DNA of 64,000 nt from assembly GCA_017590115.1 (NCBI GenBank), contig JAGGNK010006448.1:1189849-1253848 (forward strand). Reading direction: 5' to 3'. The stretch comes from Montifringilla adamsi. Its lineage: Eukaryota; Chordata; Aves; Passeriformes; Passeridae. The notes under the pieces were generated by a model. It was not told where the DNA came from, did no database searches, and saw only the letters and a list, made by a program, of their open reading frames with translations. The position numbers and the translations under genes are program-made. This document shows, in pieces, positions 25,776-40,002 of the stretch; within the stretch, counting starts at the first letter, position 1, and each line of letters starts with the position of its first letter.

Positions 25776-28700
25776 ATCTTCCAGTTTGACATAAGAAATG
25801 GGTGTAAGTGTTAGAGGTCAACCTTTTTCTTTTATTTTGATTTAATGTTCTCTATGGAATATTGCATAAAACATTAATGCACCACAAAACCAATTTGATT
25901 CCCTTTTGAAATGCAGCAGGCAAATATGGATTAAGGGACTCAAAGCACAGACAAAATAAAATAAAAGCCATCTACAGTCTAAATTATCATGTGTTTGTGA
26001 GGGGTTTTTACGGCTTATAAGGTACATCCTTACTTATACAAAAATGAATATAAGTTCTCCCTTTAATAGATAAGCAATCAAATTTATTCTGGTGTCTCAG
26101 AAAAATAAAGACTTTAAAGACAAAAGGACCATAAACTTTTAATATAACTGAGGCGTCCTGGTTCACTGTTCAGGTTAGATGTTCATGCTTTTAAACATAT
26201 AACTGGATATTAGAATTATCAGCATTTTCTTTGCAATAATGATATGAGAAATTACATGCATATTTAATAAATAAAATAAGACAGGGAAAACTACTACTGA
26301 CTAGAGAGCTTAGACAAATCTGACCTTTCTCTCAGTGTTTCAACATGATGAAAGTATTGCAGGACATTATGAATTTTGAGATTAAAATTCTCCCATATAT
26401 AACTGAAAAAAAATAGACATGGCACCAAATAAGGTATTTAAAGATGTACTTTTAAGGAGGAACTATTACAGTTAGGAAGTGCAGACGGAATTCAGCACTT
26501 ACCAGTTTGGAGAGATTTATCAGTCTTTTAAGTGCACTAAAGTATGTACATGTTATGCCATGAACACAACTACCAGAAGCCAGTAACAGACACAATTCAC
26601 AGTGAATTCAGAGCTATATCAGAAGTTTCAGTCCTTGGCTAAAACGTGATTTATTTGCCTGCTAAATTGTGTGTGTGTGATACACAACTTCTTGTGTGAA
26701 TGAAAAGAATAAATATTTCCCTATTTCTTTTTATTACTATACCCAGAATACACTAAGCTTCGTCAATTACTTTAAAACATACCAAAAATTTCCAAAGACA
26801 TTTAACAGACAATGAACAGACACAATTTTGCACCCACATATTTAAAATAATTTACCTACATCGACAGCTTCACCCAGCTAATTTTAAATTAACTTTCTAA
26901 AATTTAATCATTCAGACCAAACTCTTCATCTAGGTTGCCTATAGTCAATGAAGAGACACAGGCATTTCCAGAGGGTGATTCAAGCTGGCCTATTTTATAC
27001 TGAGATGTATCACTCTCTAGAGATGTCTGCTACTTTCCACTGGCTATGAAAGGAGATGACTTGTTAAGATTTCAACAGCTACATTTCAGACATATTACCA
27101 GATGAATCTCCTCCTTGATAGCTAACTTCTTAACAGCTAAAACTAGGGAAAATTTAATTCTTTTCCCAGATAGTAAAAATATAGTGAAGATATTTACTTG
27201 TATGCCTGCCATTTCTATGGAAATGTAATCAATATGCTGTTTTGGAATTTCATTTCTAAGTAAATATTTCCTTTAAAATTAGTTTTCTGCTCAGAAAAAA
27301 ACTACTACAAAACTATTTCAACTTTATACTTGATTAAAACCTCTGCTTTATAAAAGTTTAAAAAACCTTAGTCATAAAAAAGTCAAAAAAATAAAGTACG
27401 TCTCAAAATGATACATGCTTTGTATTGTTCTGTAAGAACAAAACAATTTCTATTAAACATTCTTTCCTTCTTTCTTTCAAGGACTCTATTTTTACAGGAA
27501 TATTTTAAAAATATTCCTTGATAGACAAAACAGAATAAAATCTACTTTGAATGCTACTAGTTCTCATACCTTCTATCTGTTTCTGTCAAACATTTTGCCA
27601 GTTATTTTTTCCCCCAGTTCTACTTCCTATTAAAATCAAATTAGGGAGGCAAATTGATTTCACAATATAAATATTCACCTTCTAATAATCAAAATCTAGA
27701 TTTAATGCCAGAGTACATATTGTTAATGAATGCAAAGCATCTACAGAACTGAGTACTCTCCACCTGGATTACAGGCCCACATCAGCAGTAACTGGGTTAT
27801 CAATAGGAACTCTACTGAACAAGACATTTAGTGAGCGGTCCCAAAAGTTATCACCATCTTTTGAATTAGGGGTAGAAATCAGCTGCAGAACAGGACAGCA
27901 GTAAATGTCCCAGACACTTCCATATAATACAGAATCCATCACATCACTGTGCTGTTCATTGCTGCAAGAAAAACTTGAAAATATGAATTCATCAGAGCAT
28001 GGAGAAAATCTAAAACATGCTCAGAATGATGTAGTTCCATTCACTCGAGTAAGCCTACAGGGATGATACTCAGTGCTGATTATGGGCCTATTTATTTCAT
28101 TTAGTGGAGCACGGTAGTGAGATACCTGAATTAGCACGTTCACACGCATGCACTCATACACTACACAGAGGTATTAACTCTGGAATGGAAACTTTTGTCA
28201 TGTTATAATAGCGATGCACCCAGGATGACAAGAAAGTCTCTTTTAGCTTGTAAGTATTCCTTTAATTCCCTCTTCATAAAGGCAGCAGCAGACCAAAGAG
28301 GCAGAAGTATCTGAAACTATTTCCTTCTTTGAAAAGAACTTATGAAAATCTGCCAGCTTTTTCTCTCCTTCTGGCTGTCAGGTCAGGCTGAAACTGTTTT
28401 AATTCCGTGCCCAGAGAGCTCTGTTCTCACTAGCACACACTCTAAATAAAGTGCTCCTACATAGTATATTTCACCAAAAAAAGTAGATGGCAACAGCATG
28501 GAATAGTGTGGAATTCTGAAAGCCCCAGCACCAGTAAGATGCCCACTGTCCATGCTGGTGAGAATTATGCAATTCCAGCTCCAGTATATCAAATGGTAAG
28601 CTTATATTAAGAAAGAAAGAAAAAAAAAGTTATTTTAAAAAGAAACTGGCAAAGTGTTCATAAGAATTAAAATTTTAAAAGAACTACAAAGAGTATCTTT

Positions 28701-29380
28701 ATAGATCTTTAAACAGGATAGGGTTTGTGAACAGCCCATTTTGATCCTGTGCACCACAAATAGTATTTTCATGCTATGATAGAGATCCAACTCCACATTT
28801 AGCAACCATTTTTCTAAGGATATGTTGTTGTAAACAAATGCAGATACAGCACAAGAAGGTATATTTGTCAAAACATGTGTGTTGAAATGTTCCTTTTTTT
28901 GTGTCAGATATACAAAGCTAGAGATTTGTCATTAAGCAGCCTCAGGGAGTGAGGTTTCTTCTTGAAGATGAATGCAGTAAATATGAAAGAAAACCAATGC
29001 AATTCAAAGCAATTACATCATCAGAAAATTTTCCTAGAAGCTGCTAGGAAGCAGGAGGAACTGAAGAAAAAAAAGGGGTAAGAATTCAGGTTTGTATTTT
29101 CTTCAGACATTTGGCAAGAGACTTAAGAGGCCTTTAGGAGAAATTATGAGCTGTGTTAGCACTGGAAATCCCTTTTCGTTTGCTATGTATTTATCTATCA
29201 GTGTTTAGTGTTTTTCATCTTTTCTTTAAAAGAACGTTACTTAATGGCATTCCTCCCAGATTTACTAGAATAATGGAAGTAATAAATCTGTCAAGCTTGA
29301 AGCAACAGTATTAAGGTGTCTAAAATTAATCTAATAATCTTGCCAAAATACAGTTACATAACTTGATTTAATTTTTGGTC

Positions 29381-29465
29381 AGCACTGAAGTGGTCAGACA
29401 GTTGGATTACATGATTGTTGTAGGTCCCTTCCAACTGAAATATTCTATTCTATTTTATTCTAGTC
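29381..29465 (+). mobile_element. CR1 LINE, short 3' end fragment
   Basis: The words GATTACATGATTGTTGTAGG and TCCCTTCCAACTGAAATATT, followed by TCTATTCTATTTTATTCTA, match the CR1 3' terminus with an expanded and decayed ATTCTATG-type tail. Only about 85 bp remains. Confidence 0.82.
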
Positions 29466-32400
29466 TATGTTTTATGCATATTATAGGCATAAAAGCAAAA
29501 CCAAAAAGTGAAACTTAAGTGAGCACCTTTATTCTGATTTTTGATATGGTTAAAAAATAGCATTGTAAAGTAGAAAGGAACTTAAAGGGGACAGAATTCA
29601 GATGTATCTCAAAAGCATGAACTTTTGAAAAATGAGAGGAAAGCTTCTGTTTAGAAGACAGCATTGTGGCCAAAACTTAAGTCATTTAATCAAAACTATT
29701 CAAAAAAATGAGGAAGTCTCAAACCACACACCCTGATACCAATACCTTCTTCCCAAAAGTAAATTGATTATGATAATCAGCTCCCAAATCTTTCACATCT
29801 TCGAAAAAATTGTTGAGATCTAGGTGCCAGGACATCATGGAAGATAATGTGATTTTTGTATACAGAGTCAGGCCAGCAGAAACTATACCAAAGCAACAAA
29901 TAAAAGGTGAAAGAATCAGATAATAAACTCTGGTAGAAATAATCTCTGCAAGTAACCATAGGAACAATGCTATACAAAAAGTGAGCTGGAGCTAAGCAAT
30001 GCATGAGGTGTTCACATATAATGACTGAGGATGAAATGAGGAGGCTTTTACTGGGAGCAGGCCACAGATGGATCCATGTAAAGTGAACAAATACAATTAG
30101 ATCATGAATAATTCTAAAAGGAGCAATGAAGCAGATTCAAACACAACTCCGAAAGAGCTTTATCTCAGAGGTTATATAAACAGTTCTGAATTACACAGTA
30201 AAACAAAAAATCCCCACTTAGCACAAATTTTTTACACAAAGAAAAATAGGATTTTCCACATGAAGACTAAATACAGTTTCTGTGGTTCCACTGAATTAAA
30301 ACACTCCAAGATGTGAGACAGAAATTAAGTTAAATCCATTGGCAGTAACCTTCACCCAACTTGATTACAAGTTATATAAGGGCTACACTAAATATCCTTC
30401 TGTTTTGCCTATGTCCTACTTTAATCTGGGCTACCTACTGAATCTATTAACTTACTTGATTACTTCATAAAAAATAAAGTCTGAAAAATAAATAAAAGTT
30501 CTGAAAAGATACATCATTACTTCTAACATAAAATCCTGGTATTCTTTTTAACTTTTAAAGTGCCAGTCTATTGCCCAAAGAAAGTTTTGTGAAATTCTTG
30601 CCTGGTCAACTAGAGAGGATGAGGGAATAAAATGTTTGGAATTAATGGCAAGAGAAAAAATCTTAGGGAAAATCTTGTCAGTATTTACTGTTATTCTTCA
30701 TTTATTGTTACCCCTTCCAGAAAAATTTCTTTTTGTTATTAAAGATTTAATTAAAAAAATATGAGTATTAAATGAAGCAGGTTTGAGAAAAGAGACAGAA
30801 GAAGGATGATATATTAAAATACTCATTCTTACCAGAATTTTGTGAGTTTATAAAGCACCATTTGCATAGTCCAAAATTCATACCATGGCTAAATCTGTGT
30901 AACATGGAATCAGTGAAATTTCCAGCACTCATTAAGGAAAATGTCTCAAATTAGGATGAATTAAGAATTTAGGGGAGAGTTCAAAATAAGTCACAAAGGT
31001 GAGATTTCTGACAATTTGTAGAAAATTCTAAAATTCTTTTTCACATACAATAAAAGTAAATATTTTCTCAAATCATGTGACTAGGAACTCAATTTTGAGA
31101 AAATATAATGTCTCAATACCAAGTTTATTATTTTGACTAATATAAACAAATTCACAACTGGTAATATGAGCTGAGATTCTGTTAAAGAAATGGAAAACAA
31201 AACTCATCATAAAACACTGTAGTAGTAGTTATAGCAGTAAAAATAACAATAATAATATCAAGAGTTTTCTCCTGGAGTAGAGAAGAAAGCAATTAAAGAA
31301 TCAAAAAAATTATTCCAGAAGAAATTTGAATGGAAAAATGTTGTCATCTTTAACACACAATGGACAAATGGTATCCAGCTATGGAACAGAATGTGGAGAA
31401 ATCAAGTTGCTTTCACTTAAACCAGAACTTCCAAATCAGAATTTTTAATGGCTTTCAGCTCCTTTTAGACCTCAGTAGTGATTAACTTCATTGAGCAGAC
31501 CTAAATGCTTGTGTTCTAAAAGACAGAGAGGCACTTGGTCTAATAAAAGATACAGATAAAACTTTGCCACTAGTTTCTTTAAACAAAAAAAAAAAAAACC
31601 ATTAGAAACTCAACAACACAGACATTCAACCTAGTAGTGATTTTTAAGTATAGCTACAGAAAACATTCTGTAATTGGCCGTGGACAGTACAAGAAACAAA
31701 ACTGGCCAGCACCTCTTCCTTGGGAGAACATATGGATCATTTTTTTTCCTTAGGCTGGGAAAGACTGTAATAAGAAAAAGATTTTGGATCTGCAGTAGAA
31801 AGCTGCAGGATGCATGCCTGCCATCCAAGGTAAGGAACAGCTCTGAACTGTTTTTATTTATCATTAATTTATTGGCACCGATGTAGCTATGAAAGTCATA
31901 TTCTTCACAGGAATCACAGCCTAAATAGCACAATCCCTTGCCCAGACTTTTCCTGGTGAGCAAGCATTTGGGAGTTTCTTTCATTTAACTTAAGAATGAT
32001 CTACAATGGTAATACTAACTGATTTTGATTCTAGATACATGTCAGCTCCTAACAGTCTTTCCCTATAGAATTTTAGCTTGGGTGATAATAGAAATAAATT
32101 TTAAGAGAAATCCAAGAAATTTACATTTTATCTAAGGATGTTCTTACGGTTGTAGTTTTTTAAAATATTTGTATCCTATTTCATAAGGACTACAAAAAGG
32201 ATGCCCACAGAAGCTAAAGTGCTGTACTTTTTGTCATTCACCTCTAGGAGTATGATGTCCTCAGTGTGTTCAGCATCTGTATATCTGAGACATCAAAACC
32301 TGGACATAACCTGAGATTTCAACAGAGGAAAATAAATACTTCAAGAATTGTTTTGTCACACAGTCCCTGAGTTCACAGGAACCACCGTTTTTTTCCACTT

Positions 32401-33889
32401 GAAAGAAATATTAATCTAGTAGAATCTTTTGAGACACTTTTCAAAACAAATGGACTGATTGACAAAAAATCATCTTTCTCTTCTCAAATACTTGCACTGA
32501 ATATTGTTTGGATGCTGAAAATCATTTAGGGTTTGAGTGTTTTTTTTCTTTTTTTTGTAGTCTGGTACTTACAAAAATAATGCACTATTGTGATATAGTA
32601 AATTACTTGGTTATCAAATCACCCAAGTTACACCATTCTTTTATTTCCATTTTATATACATTTATTAAGCAAGGGTACAGGGAAATTCTGTCATTTTTTC
32701 CACTGTGTTAAGCAGCTTTTCTCACCATCTGATGTCCCAGTTTAAGTGACATTACAAAGGCAGTATTCTATTCTAATGAAATAATTACATGTACCTCTCT
32801 GCATATTGGATTGATGCATCACAGAATATGTATAAAGGATTCAATTTACTGTCATAGAAATCATAAAAGTGACTTCATCCTTTTTAGTAGAGAGATTGCT
32901 TATCTAAGATCATATCCTTGATTTTATGGTTCCTAGCAAGGTAGGTATCTAGCAATCTGAGGCAACCACAAATGGAAATTATTGGAATATGCAGTTGACA
33001 CCAACTCAAGTCTCAAATTCTGTATTTCTACTATAAAGCCTGGAAACAGTCTTTTTAAAAATGCATATGCAGAAGAAAATGCTACTCCATCAACTTTCCT
33101 CTTAGTAAGGGCAGCTGGATTGTTCAAGCTGTATGTGTGGTCTTAGTGCTTGTGATAGGAGACAGCACAATGAATACAGAGAAAAGGAAATTTCATAGAA
33201 GCATCTGCCCATTTAAAACACTCCTGACAACTTATCCTACTACTTCCCCTAGGTCAATCTAATTTCAATTCCCCCTAACACAAGGGTAGTGTTGACAAAA
33301 CCTTAATTCTCAACAAAACTTGTCAGTACACTGTCAGACTATCTGCCATTTGTATGGATTTTGATGAGTTAAAATGACCCAGTAACATTATTAATTTTGT
33401 CTTAGTTTTCTTAGGAAAACTAGGTGCAGTTTTCCTTTCCCCAGCTTACTTAGCCCTAGCAGGCTACTGTTTTCTATCTAGAAACTAATCCATCATTAAT
33501 TGATGACCAGCATCATTATGTAGTAACAGTAACATTCTCCTCAAACTAAGACTTTTCTTCCTAAATGTCAGGTCATATCTCTAATACTAGTAGCAGTATC
33601 AGTTTATTCTTTGCCAACAGCTTGAACACAGTATCTCATTGCAATTAAGACTGGACTGAAATTAGATTATTTAAGAGTCACATGTGTTCTACACTATATA
33701 ACTAAAAAATATTTCCGAAAATTAAAAATGCAGGCTCCTGTGCACATACACACTGTGGAAAGATATTAACTCCTGAATGCTATTATATAAATACTATACC
33801 AACATAGTCTTGTAACTTCTCAATAGTCATGAATTAATACACAACAGCAAACAAACTAGCTTGTAAATAAGTTGGCTATGCCAATTCAT

Positions 33890-33985
33890 AAAGGACTTCT
33901 CTCTTCCCTCCCCTTTTCTCTCTTTCCTTCTTTCCATCAACACAGCTACCTTCCCCAATTTCCATCCCTCTCTCCCTTTGTAACT
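33890..33985 (+). repeat. Pyrimidine-rich tract
   Basis: T/C-rich sequence such as TCTCTTCCCTCCCC and CTCTCTTTCCTTC; polypurine on the DACH1 transcript strand. Confidence 0.6.
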
Positions 33986-34594
33986 GCTGTCTCAGGCACA
34001 CAGCAAACAACCAACATATCTACCTATGTCTGCATTTTGAAAGAATAAGACAAGTCTTCTCACATGAAATGAGGTTTTCAAACTGAGCATCTTGAATGCA
34101 TGGAAACTGAGACCATCAGCTCAGCTTTTCATAAACCACAAGCTCTTGGAAGCAGCTCCAGGAACAACAGCTGATAGATTGGTTTCTGTTTGCAACACAG
34201 TTCATCAGCACATGAACTGTTACAAAATGCCCTCAACTTCACATCACTAAACAGTTCTGACATTGATTGCTAAACAGGAAGGAAAATGTCAGGCAATTCT
34301 CAGATGATATGGAATCAAGTTTGAATATTTGGCCTTGTAATCCCAAACTTGAACCAGAACAACCTTCCTTTTCAAAAACCTTCTCCCAGTTAAGGCTACT
34401 TTATGATAACTGTAATATGTTGCACAGGACAATATTAGTAGCAACAGTACAGTGCACTGTAAACAACTGAGACTGGATTCATTACGATTCTGATAGTATG
34501 ATATTGTGCCTTGTGCAATTCATGCAGTCAATGTTCCTAGAGCTGTAAGTCATAAGGATGACTCACATTGGCCAGTTCTCCTTGGAAAACTACA

Positions 34595-34692
34595 TCCATA
34601 GAACCATAGAATCTGCTGAGCTGGAAGGAACTCATCAGGATCATCAAATCCAACTCTTGGCCCTGCACAGGACACAACAAGAGCCTGAGAAT
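34595..34692 (-). mobile_element. CR1 LINE, 3' end fragment, sense to DACH1
   Basis: Read on the plus strand it begins with the inverted tail CCATAGAACCATAGAATC, followed by GAGCTGGAAGGAACTCATCA, GGATCATCAAATCCAACTC and GGCCCTGCACAGGACACAAC. This is the reverse complement of the CR1 type whose 3' end reads TCCTGTGC...CCAGGAG. It is the only copy in the window on the same strand as DACH1. Part of the interior seems deleted before GAGCCTGAGA. Confidence 0.88.
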
Positions 34693-34792
34693 AAATTATT
34701 ATAATACTAAGCTAGTTAAGTTTTTTCCTTGAATTGTAGTCTTCTAAAGCTTGCCAGATAAAATAATGCTTCCTTGAATACTTTCCCTGAAA

Positions 34793-34818
34793 ATACCAAT
34801 TACTTAAGTAATTGGTAT
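34793..34818. repeat. 26-bp perfect palindrome
   Basis: The arm ATACCAATTACTT (34793-34805) is followed without spacer by its exact complement (34806-34818). A second smaller palindrome, TATCATATGATA, follows within about 20 bp. It sits about 100 bp from the minus-strand CR1 fragment. Confidence 0.92.
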
Positions 34819-35354
34819 CATATATCATATGATACATCATATATCATACAACAAAAACACTTGGGCTACCTGATATATTTTCTGCAAATTCCCTTCATAT
34901 TTAAGTCCTTGCATGAAATCTGCAAAACTCCACAGCACACAGATTGTTCTTAACCAGGAGACAATCATATTAAATAATGAAATTTGACACTGCCTTCCCC
35001 CAAAATACGCAAACTTAGCAAAAAACATTAAGCTGCAGTTTTTTCCTGGACTTTAGAGAATCCCCAAATATACGATAATGAAATCATGGACCGTAACTTT
35101 GGAATACATAAATTTGAAGGGGTATTTTTATTGAATGCAAACCAAATTTAAAATCAAGAGAAGAAAATCATTCACCCTTCATTGAGCATGTCATGCAAGG
35201 ACGTAAGTAGTCTAACTCCACAGGAAAGGAGCTGGGCACCCCCATAACAATCAGGAACTTCACATGGTCGTGATGATGCAGAACTAAGTTAGCAACACGA
35301 CGGAACTGAGCTGGGTACCAGACTTTCCTATGTTCACCCTAAGAACTACCATCT

Positions 35355-35409
35355 TCCTATTTTGCTACAACAATCCTATTTCGCTACAACAATCCTATTT
35401 CGCTACAGC
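35355..35409 (+). repeat. 19-bp tandem repeat, three copies
   Basis: The unit TCCTATTTCGCTACAACAA starts at 35355, 35374 and 35393. The first copy has TTTTG for TTTCG, and the third ends in CAGC. Near-identity suggests a recent duplication. Confidence 0.95.
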
Positions 35410-36589
35410 TAAGGGCCCGAAGCCTCTGCAAGTCTGAGATGTTATTTCAAATTCAACAGCTCAGGTTCATTTCTAGTGGCAGTGTTTAACAAAATAATTC
35501 TCCGTATTTCATGTTTAAAATGACAATGTGTTGTTTGCTCTACAAAAGGTTCATTTTGAACAAATTAAGAGATTAAATTATTTGGAATCAAATTATTTTG
35601 GCTGAACATTCTCAGTAAAAAGCAGGAGTGGGTGGAAAACCAACAGGTTTATTATGCAAAAAAACTGTAAACACGGGATTATTATTATCTTGATGCTTTT
35701 CTATTGAAAGACTCTGCCTGAAAGCTGAGCAACAAGAAAATCACTGTATAACCCACAACTCAGAAGCTTACAATTTGAATAATTTAATTTTAAGAAACAA
35801 ACAGCATATTCTGAGATATATATATATATATTCAATTTTTTATTCAATTACAATTAATAGAATGTTGGGATTCAGAAAACTATAGAAGCACTTCCATTAC
35901 TAGGTCCTAATGTAATAACTGATAACTTCACCACATATCTGCCTTTAAGAACAAGGTTTTAATTGCTTTCTTTTGTATCAAGAGTTTGGTGTTTTGTTTG
36001 TTTTTAATTTTATTTCAGTTTACATGTTACTTGTTTTACAGAAAACTGTTATGATAACAGACTGTTAATTAAATATTATTCTGAAAAGTGGGGAGCTTTT
36101 TCTCCCAAGGTGTTTAATATACTTCTACTACTGGAAACAAGAAACTGGAACTGGGGAGAGGGTCGCTTTCAAAGTTGGAAACTTTTTCTTTTTTTATGAT
36201 CATGTTAAATCCGGCCTGAAAAGTTACCTATATATGAAAATTATCACATATCACTAAAGGCTTTTCTAATATTTTCTAGTAGTTCATCTTCACAGAATAT
36301 GGCCATTCAACTGGGATCCTACATAACTGCCACAGGAATAGCATTCTCATGGTGAAATTCAGAAATCAGTATGATTGCAAACTTAGCTTTCAGAAGGCAA
36401 AATTATTCTGTGACCAAGGAAGAAACAAAAAACTTTTATCTTAGATTTTCCACTAAAAGGTAATAAATCTGTGCGTATCACAACCTAATACTGAGTACTC
36501 ACAAGAGACAAGTAGAAGAGAGGATTCACTAGCTTATTACTAAAGCTTAAAACTTAAATAACTTCACTCAGTTTCTTTTTGAGTACCTT

Positions 36590-36765
36590 GAGCATGTCGA
36601 GGTACATGACTACCTTTGCTGCTTAAATAATTAATCACGGAGGCTCTTTTGAAGTGAACCAACTTGTTGCCTTTACATCAAAAAGCCTGGGAGCATTTCT
36701 GGAAACAGTTCAATCTAGGGAAGGCTCTCAACAGGCAGTGGGTGAACCTGCATGAGGTGTGACTC
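36590..36765. promoter_or_regulatory. Candidate conserved noncoding element
   Basis: Repeat-free block with AAATAATTAATCACGGAGG, CTTTACATCAAAAAGCC and GGTGAACCTGCATGAGG words. Chosen by eye for composition and motif content. Confidence 0.27.
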
Positions 36766-39340
36766 TGACTTACACAGTTTTCCAACAGTAGCTTTTAAGC
36801 TTTAAATATATGTAGTGTTGTATGATACAATGTTGCAAAATGCACAAGTTGTTCCTGATTAGAAGTTCTTAATAAAAAGCGTTCCATTTCTGCAAGTAAT
36901 TCTTGGTTTTAAGAAGATTTTATGACTGAAAAATGTAAGGGACTCACTGGAACTTAAAATTAGTGAGCTTCCAGAAGCAGTTTTCAGTGATAAATCCTCT
37001 TGTGATAAAGCAGAATATAGCTGGCTGTTCAGTGAGATGATAGTATGACAAAATTATGACTGTTTTCAGGAGATGACAGGTGACCTGAATTACATCTTAA
37101 TTATTATTTTTTAAACTATGAAAAAATACATTTACAAAATTGAGTCAGTTTATTTTCCCACTGATACATCAACTAGTGAGCATGACAGAAGCTTTCACAT
37201 TAATTATAATGACTACTTCCTTAATGAAGTGCAAAAATGTTTTGTGTAATTTGTTCAGTCCCTTGAATTAGGTTACAGTTTGTCACTCTCAAAGCAGGAC
37301 TTTGTTGCTTATTCCTACAGTAAGTCAGTTCAGCCCCAACAGATAAACAGCTTCTCATCCTATAACACCAATCAAAACCAAGGTTAACGATAAAAATGAT
37401 TTAACACTAATAAGCAAAATACTGTGTTAACATGGAATGTATTTTAAAATAAGTAAGCAGCAGCACTCAGCTTTATCAATGTGTATATTTTTAACCAACA
37501 AAGAATCTCAGAATATTTAATCCCTGGGCATAAAATAAATAACTGAGTAATAGATTTGCTTCTCAAAAAAATTACTAAGTAATTCCAATTTATAGATTCT
37601 AGCCCCTAGAATACTCACAGAAATCAACTCCATTCATTTCAGTAAGTTAAATATATTTTTAAGACCTTACAGGATTGAGACTGTCAGGTGGAAATACTTC
37701 TAGCTACAGATTTTATTTCTTGGGAATATAATGTGGATAGAGTAACAATAATAATTATATTTTAACCATTCTTTCAATCTGCCTAATACAACATCAATAA
37801 CTATGAACCAGAGAAAATGAAATTATTTATTTATGTGATTAATCTTTCTTTAAACACCAAATAATTTCATCATCTACTTTAGTAAAAACATTACCACACT
37901 TCATCAATCGCTGTATCTGTGAATGACGCTTGCCCTCCAAGTCGAAATAATCCATAAAAAACCTTTCAACTCTCTCCTTATTCTACCTCCCCATAAAAAT
38001 GCTTTGTGGTGCAAAGAATTTTGTACAAGATGGAAGCTGGAATACACTTATATTGATTCAGGCCCACAGCAAGAGAGAAAATAAGGATGAGATTAGAAAT
38101 TACATCTTCAGATTACCACTTAAGAAAAGAAAAAGAATGGTTTAATAGAGGAGAGCTGTTATAATTCGTACACATGAAACATTCTAGAGGAAGCTTAATA
38201 TCCTTACACTGGAACAGTCTGGATTAAGATTGGAATAGTTATACAGCATTATAAAACAAACCTTTTCAAAATAATAATAATAGCAGCAATAATTACTCAG
38301 ATTAATTTAATGTAAAAGTAATGTAATAAATTAAACATGCTTTGAAATTACTTTTTTAATTGACAAAGATATATCTATAGATATATATCAATATATGAAG
38401 GAGCATTCTTATCCTGCCCTATGTCAGCAATTTCCAAAAGCACTTTATATTCTCATTTTATCTTTGAAAGATGCAGTTCCTGAAATAAGCACAAGAGATT
38501 GCAGTTACTCATTTTGTCACCTGTAGTTTTCAGTAGGCCAAGCTGCAGAAGAATTAGGCAAGGAGTTTTAAAAGCAGCTTCAAAACCTAAAATACTGATG
38601 AATAATTACCAAAATGACTAGAAAAGTGAACAAAAAAATCTCTTTTTAATGTTTGTATGAAAACCAATGGAAATATCATTTTATATGTTATATAGCTACT
38701 CCAAACATAAAAGTACAGACTACAAGATATATCATACATTCAAGACATACAGCACTTCTTTTCCAATTGATCACAATTACAATCATCCCATGCTTCAACT
38801 TTAGACAACTTTTGAAGCATATTAGCCAAGAAAAGATCTGCAGTACACAGAGACAGCAGATCAAAGTTAACTATGATGAGCCATATGTTTTTGGAAGGAT
38901 TTCAAGGTGTTACCTAGATAAGCTGGAAATGTCAGTACAACTGTTTGAGCCTACATCAAATTCTTTCTTCTGACTACACGATTTGTAAGATAGGCAGATT
39001 TTAATTCTCTGGACAATTTATGAACCTCTTCATTTCCTGTTATTACACATTTCTCATTTTGTCACACTACCAAAGGTTGTACATATTTATTTTCATAAAT
39101 ACAAGATTATCTTCTATGAAGTGACCAGTCTTCTATAAAATTGGGAGCATTCTGTAAATTGACCGCAGTGACAGACAGTGGACAGATCAGTAATTGAGGT
39201 AACATTTAATTGTAATAAAATGCACAGAATATCAACTGAGGGGTGATCCTCACTCCTTCAATTTATAGTCCATTAAAAATATTCCATGTGGAATATTATA
39301 CCTTTTTTCTCTTTACTTTTCCTTATTTTCCTTTCCTTTC

Positions 39341-39356
39341 CTAACCCTAACCCTAC
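39341..39356 (+). repeat. Short interstitial telomere-like run (CCCTAA)
   Basis: CTAACCCTAACCCTA contains about 2.5 units of the vertebrate telomere repeat, inside a pyrimidine-rich tract starting near 39300. Confidence 0.6.
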
Positions 39357-40002
39357 ACCTCATCTTAGTCCCTAAATACTTCCATAAAGCAAGTTCATTC
39401 TAAGTGATGATGCAATGTTCTCTGCATGCATTTTCAGAGTTTATATCAGTGTTATAAAATATTTTCAAAGGTCCCTTAATTTGGCCTCCTACAAAAATAT
39501 ACAGTCCTGGAATATCACGAGAAATCTCGGCATACTGTTTAATACCAGCATTATTTGCACATATAAATGATGTATGCAGAACCAGTCACTTCAGAAATCA
39601 AGATTTCCTCCTTTAAATCTCTATTTCTCTATTATGCAGCACATTTGAAAAAAAGGAAAATTTTCAAGTAAAAATCATGTATTAAATTGTAGCATCGTGT
39701 ATCCTAGATGTACCTAATAATTGCAGACCTCCATACTTAAAGAGCATTAAATAGCACATAATTGTTTGTGTGATCACTCATACTTTTTTGTAGGCAGGAA
39801 GGAAACTTAGTTATTACACTCAGGTTATTAAATCAATCAGAAAGTTTAAAAAGAAGAAGTTATTACAAAGAAAAAATAACAGAGAGAGAAGGGGTAGGAA
39901 GCACTTAATAATCTGGCAATTTTCTTTTTTCTGCTTAGAGCTGGATACTAACAGGAAATTCAGACTTCACAAACTTCTCAAACTACAAACCATCTTTTGG
40001 AA

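Larger units (their letters stand above)
17541..29377 (-). other. DACH1: DACH1 intron between the two exons, segment 2
   Basis: This is intronic sequence, with a 585-bp CR1 fragment at 19.95 kb as its main interspersed repeat. Other contents are a small broken (TG)n tract at 19.35 kb, a T-rich tract at 23.46 kb with a 10-bp hairpin beside it, and two repeat-free motif-rich blocks at 24.1 and 25.7 kb. A 152-residue open frame at 22431-22889 has no recognisable domain and is not annotated as a gene. I see nothing else of note between 26 and 29 kb. Confidence 0.65.

Noticed and set aside
38369..38386. 18-bp perfect AT palindrome ATATATCTATAGATATAT
   Set aside because: Made mostly of alternating AT in a low-complexity stretch, where such palindromes are common.
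39341..39356. Telomere-like CCCTAA units as evidence of a fusion or ancient chromosome end
   Set aside because: Only about 2.5 units in a pyrimidine-rich tract; chance or slippage is enough.
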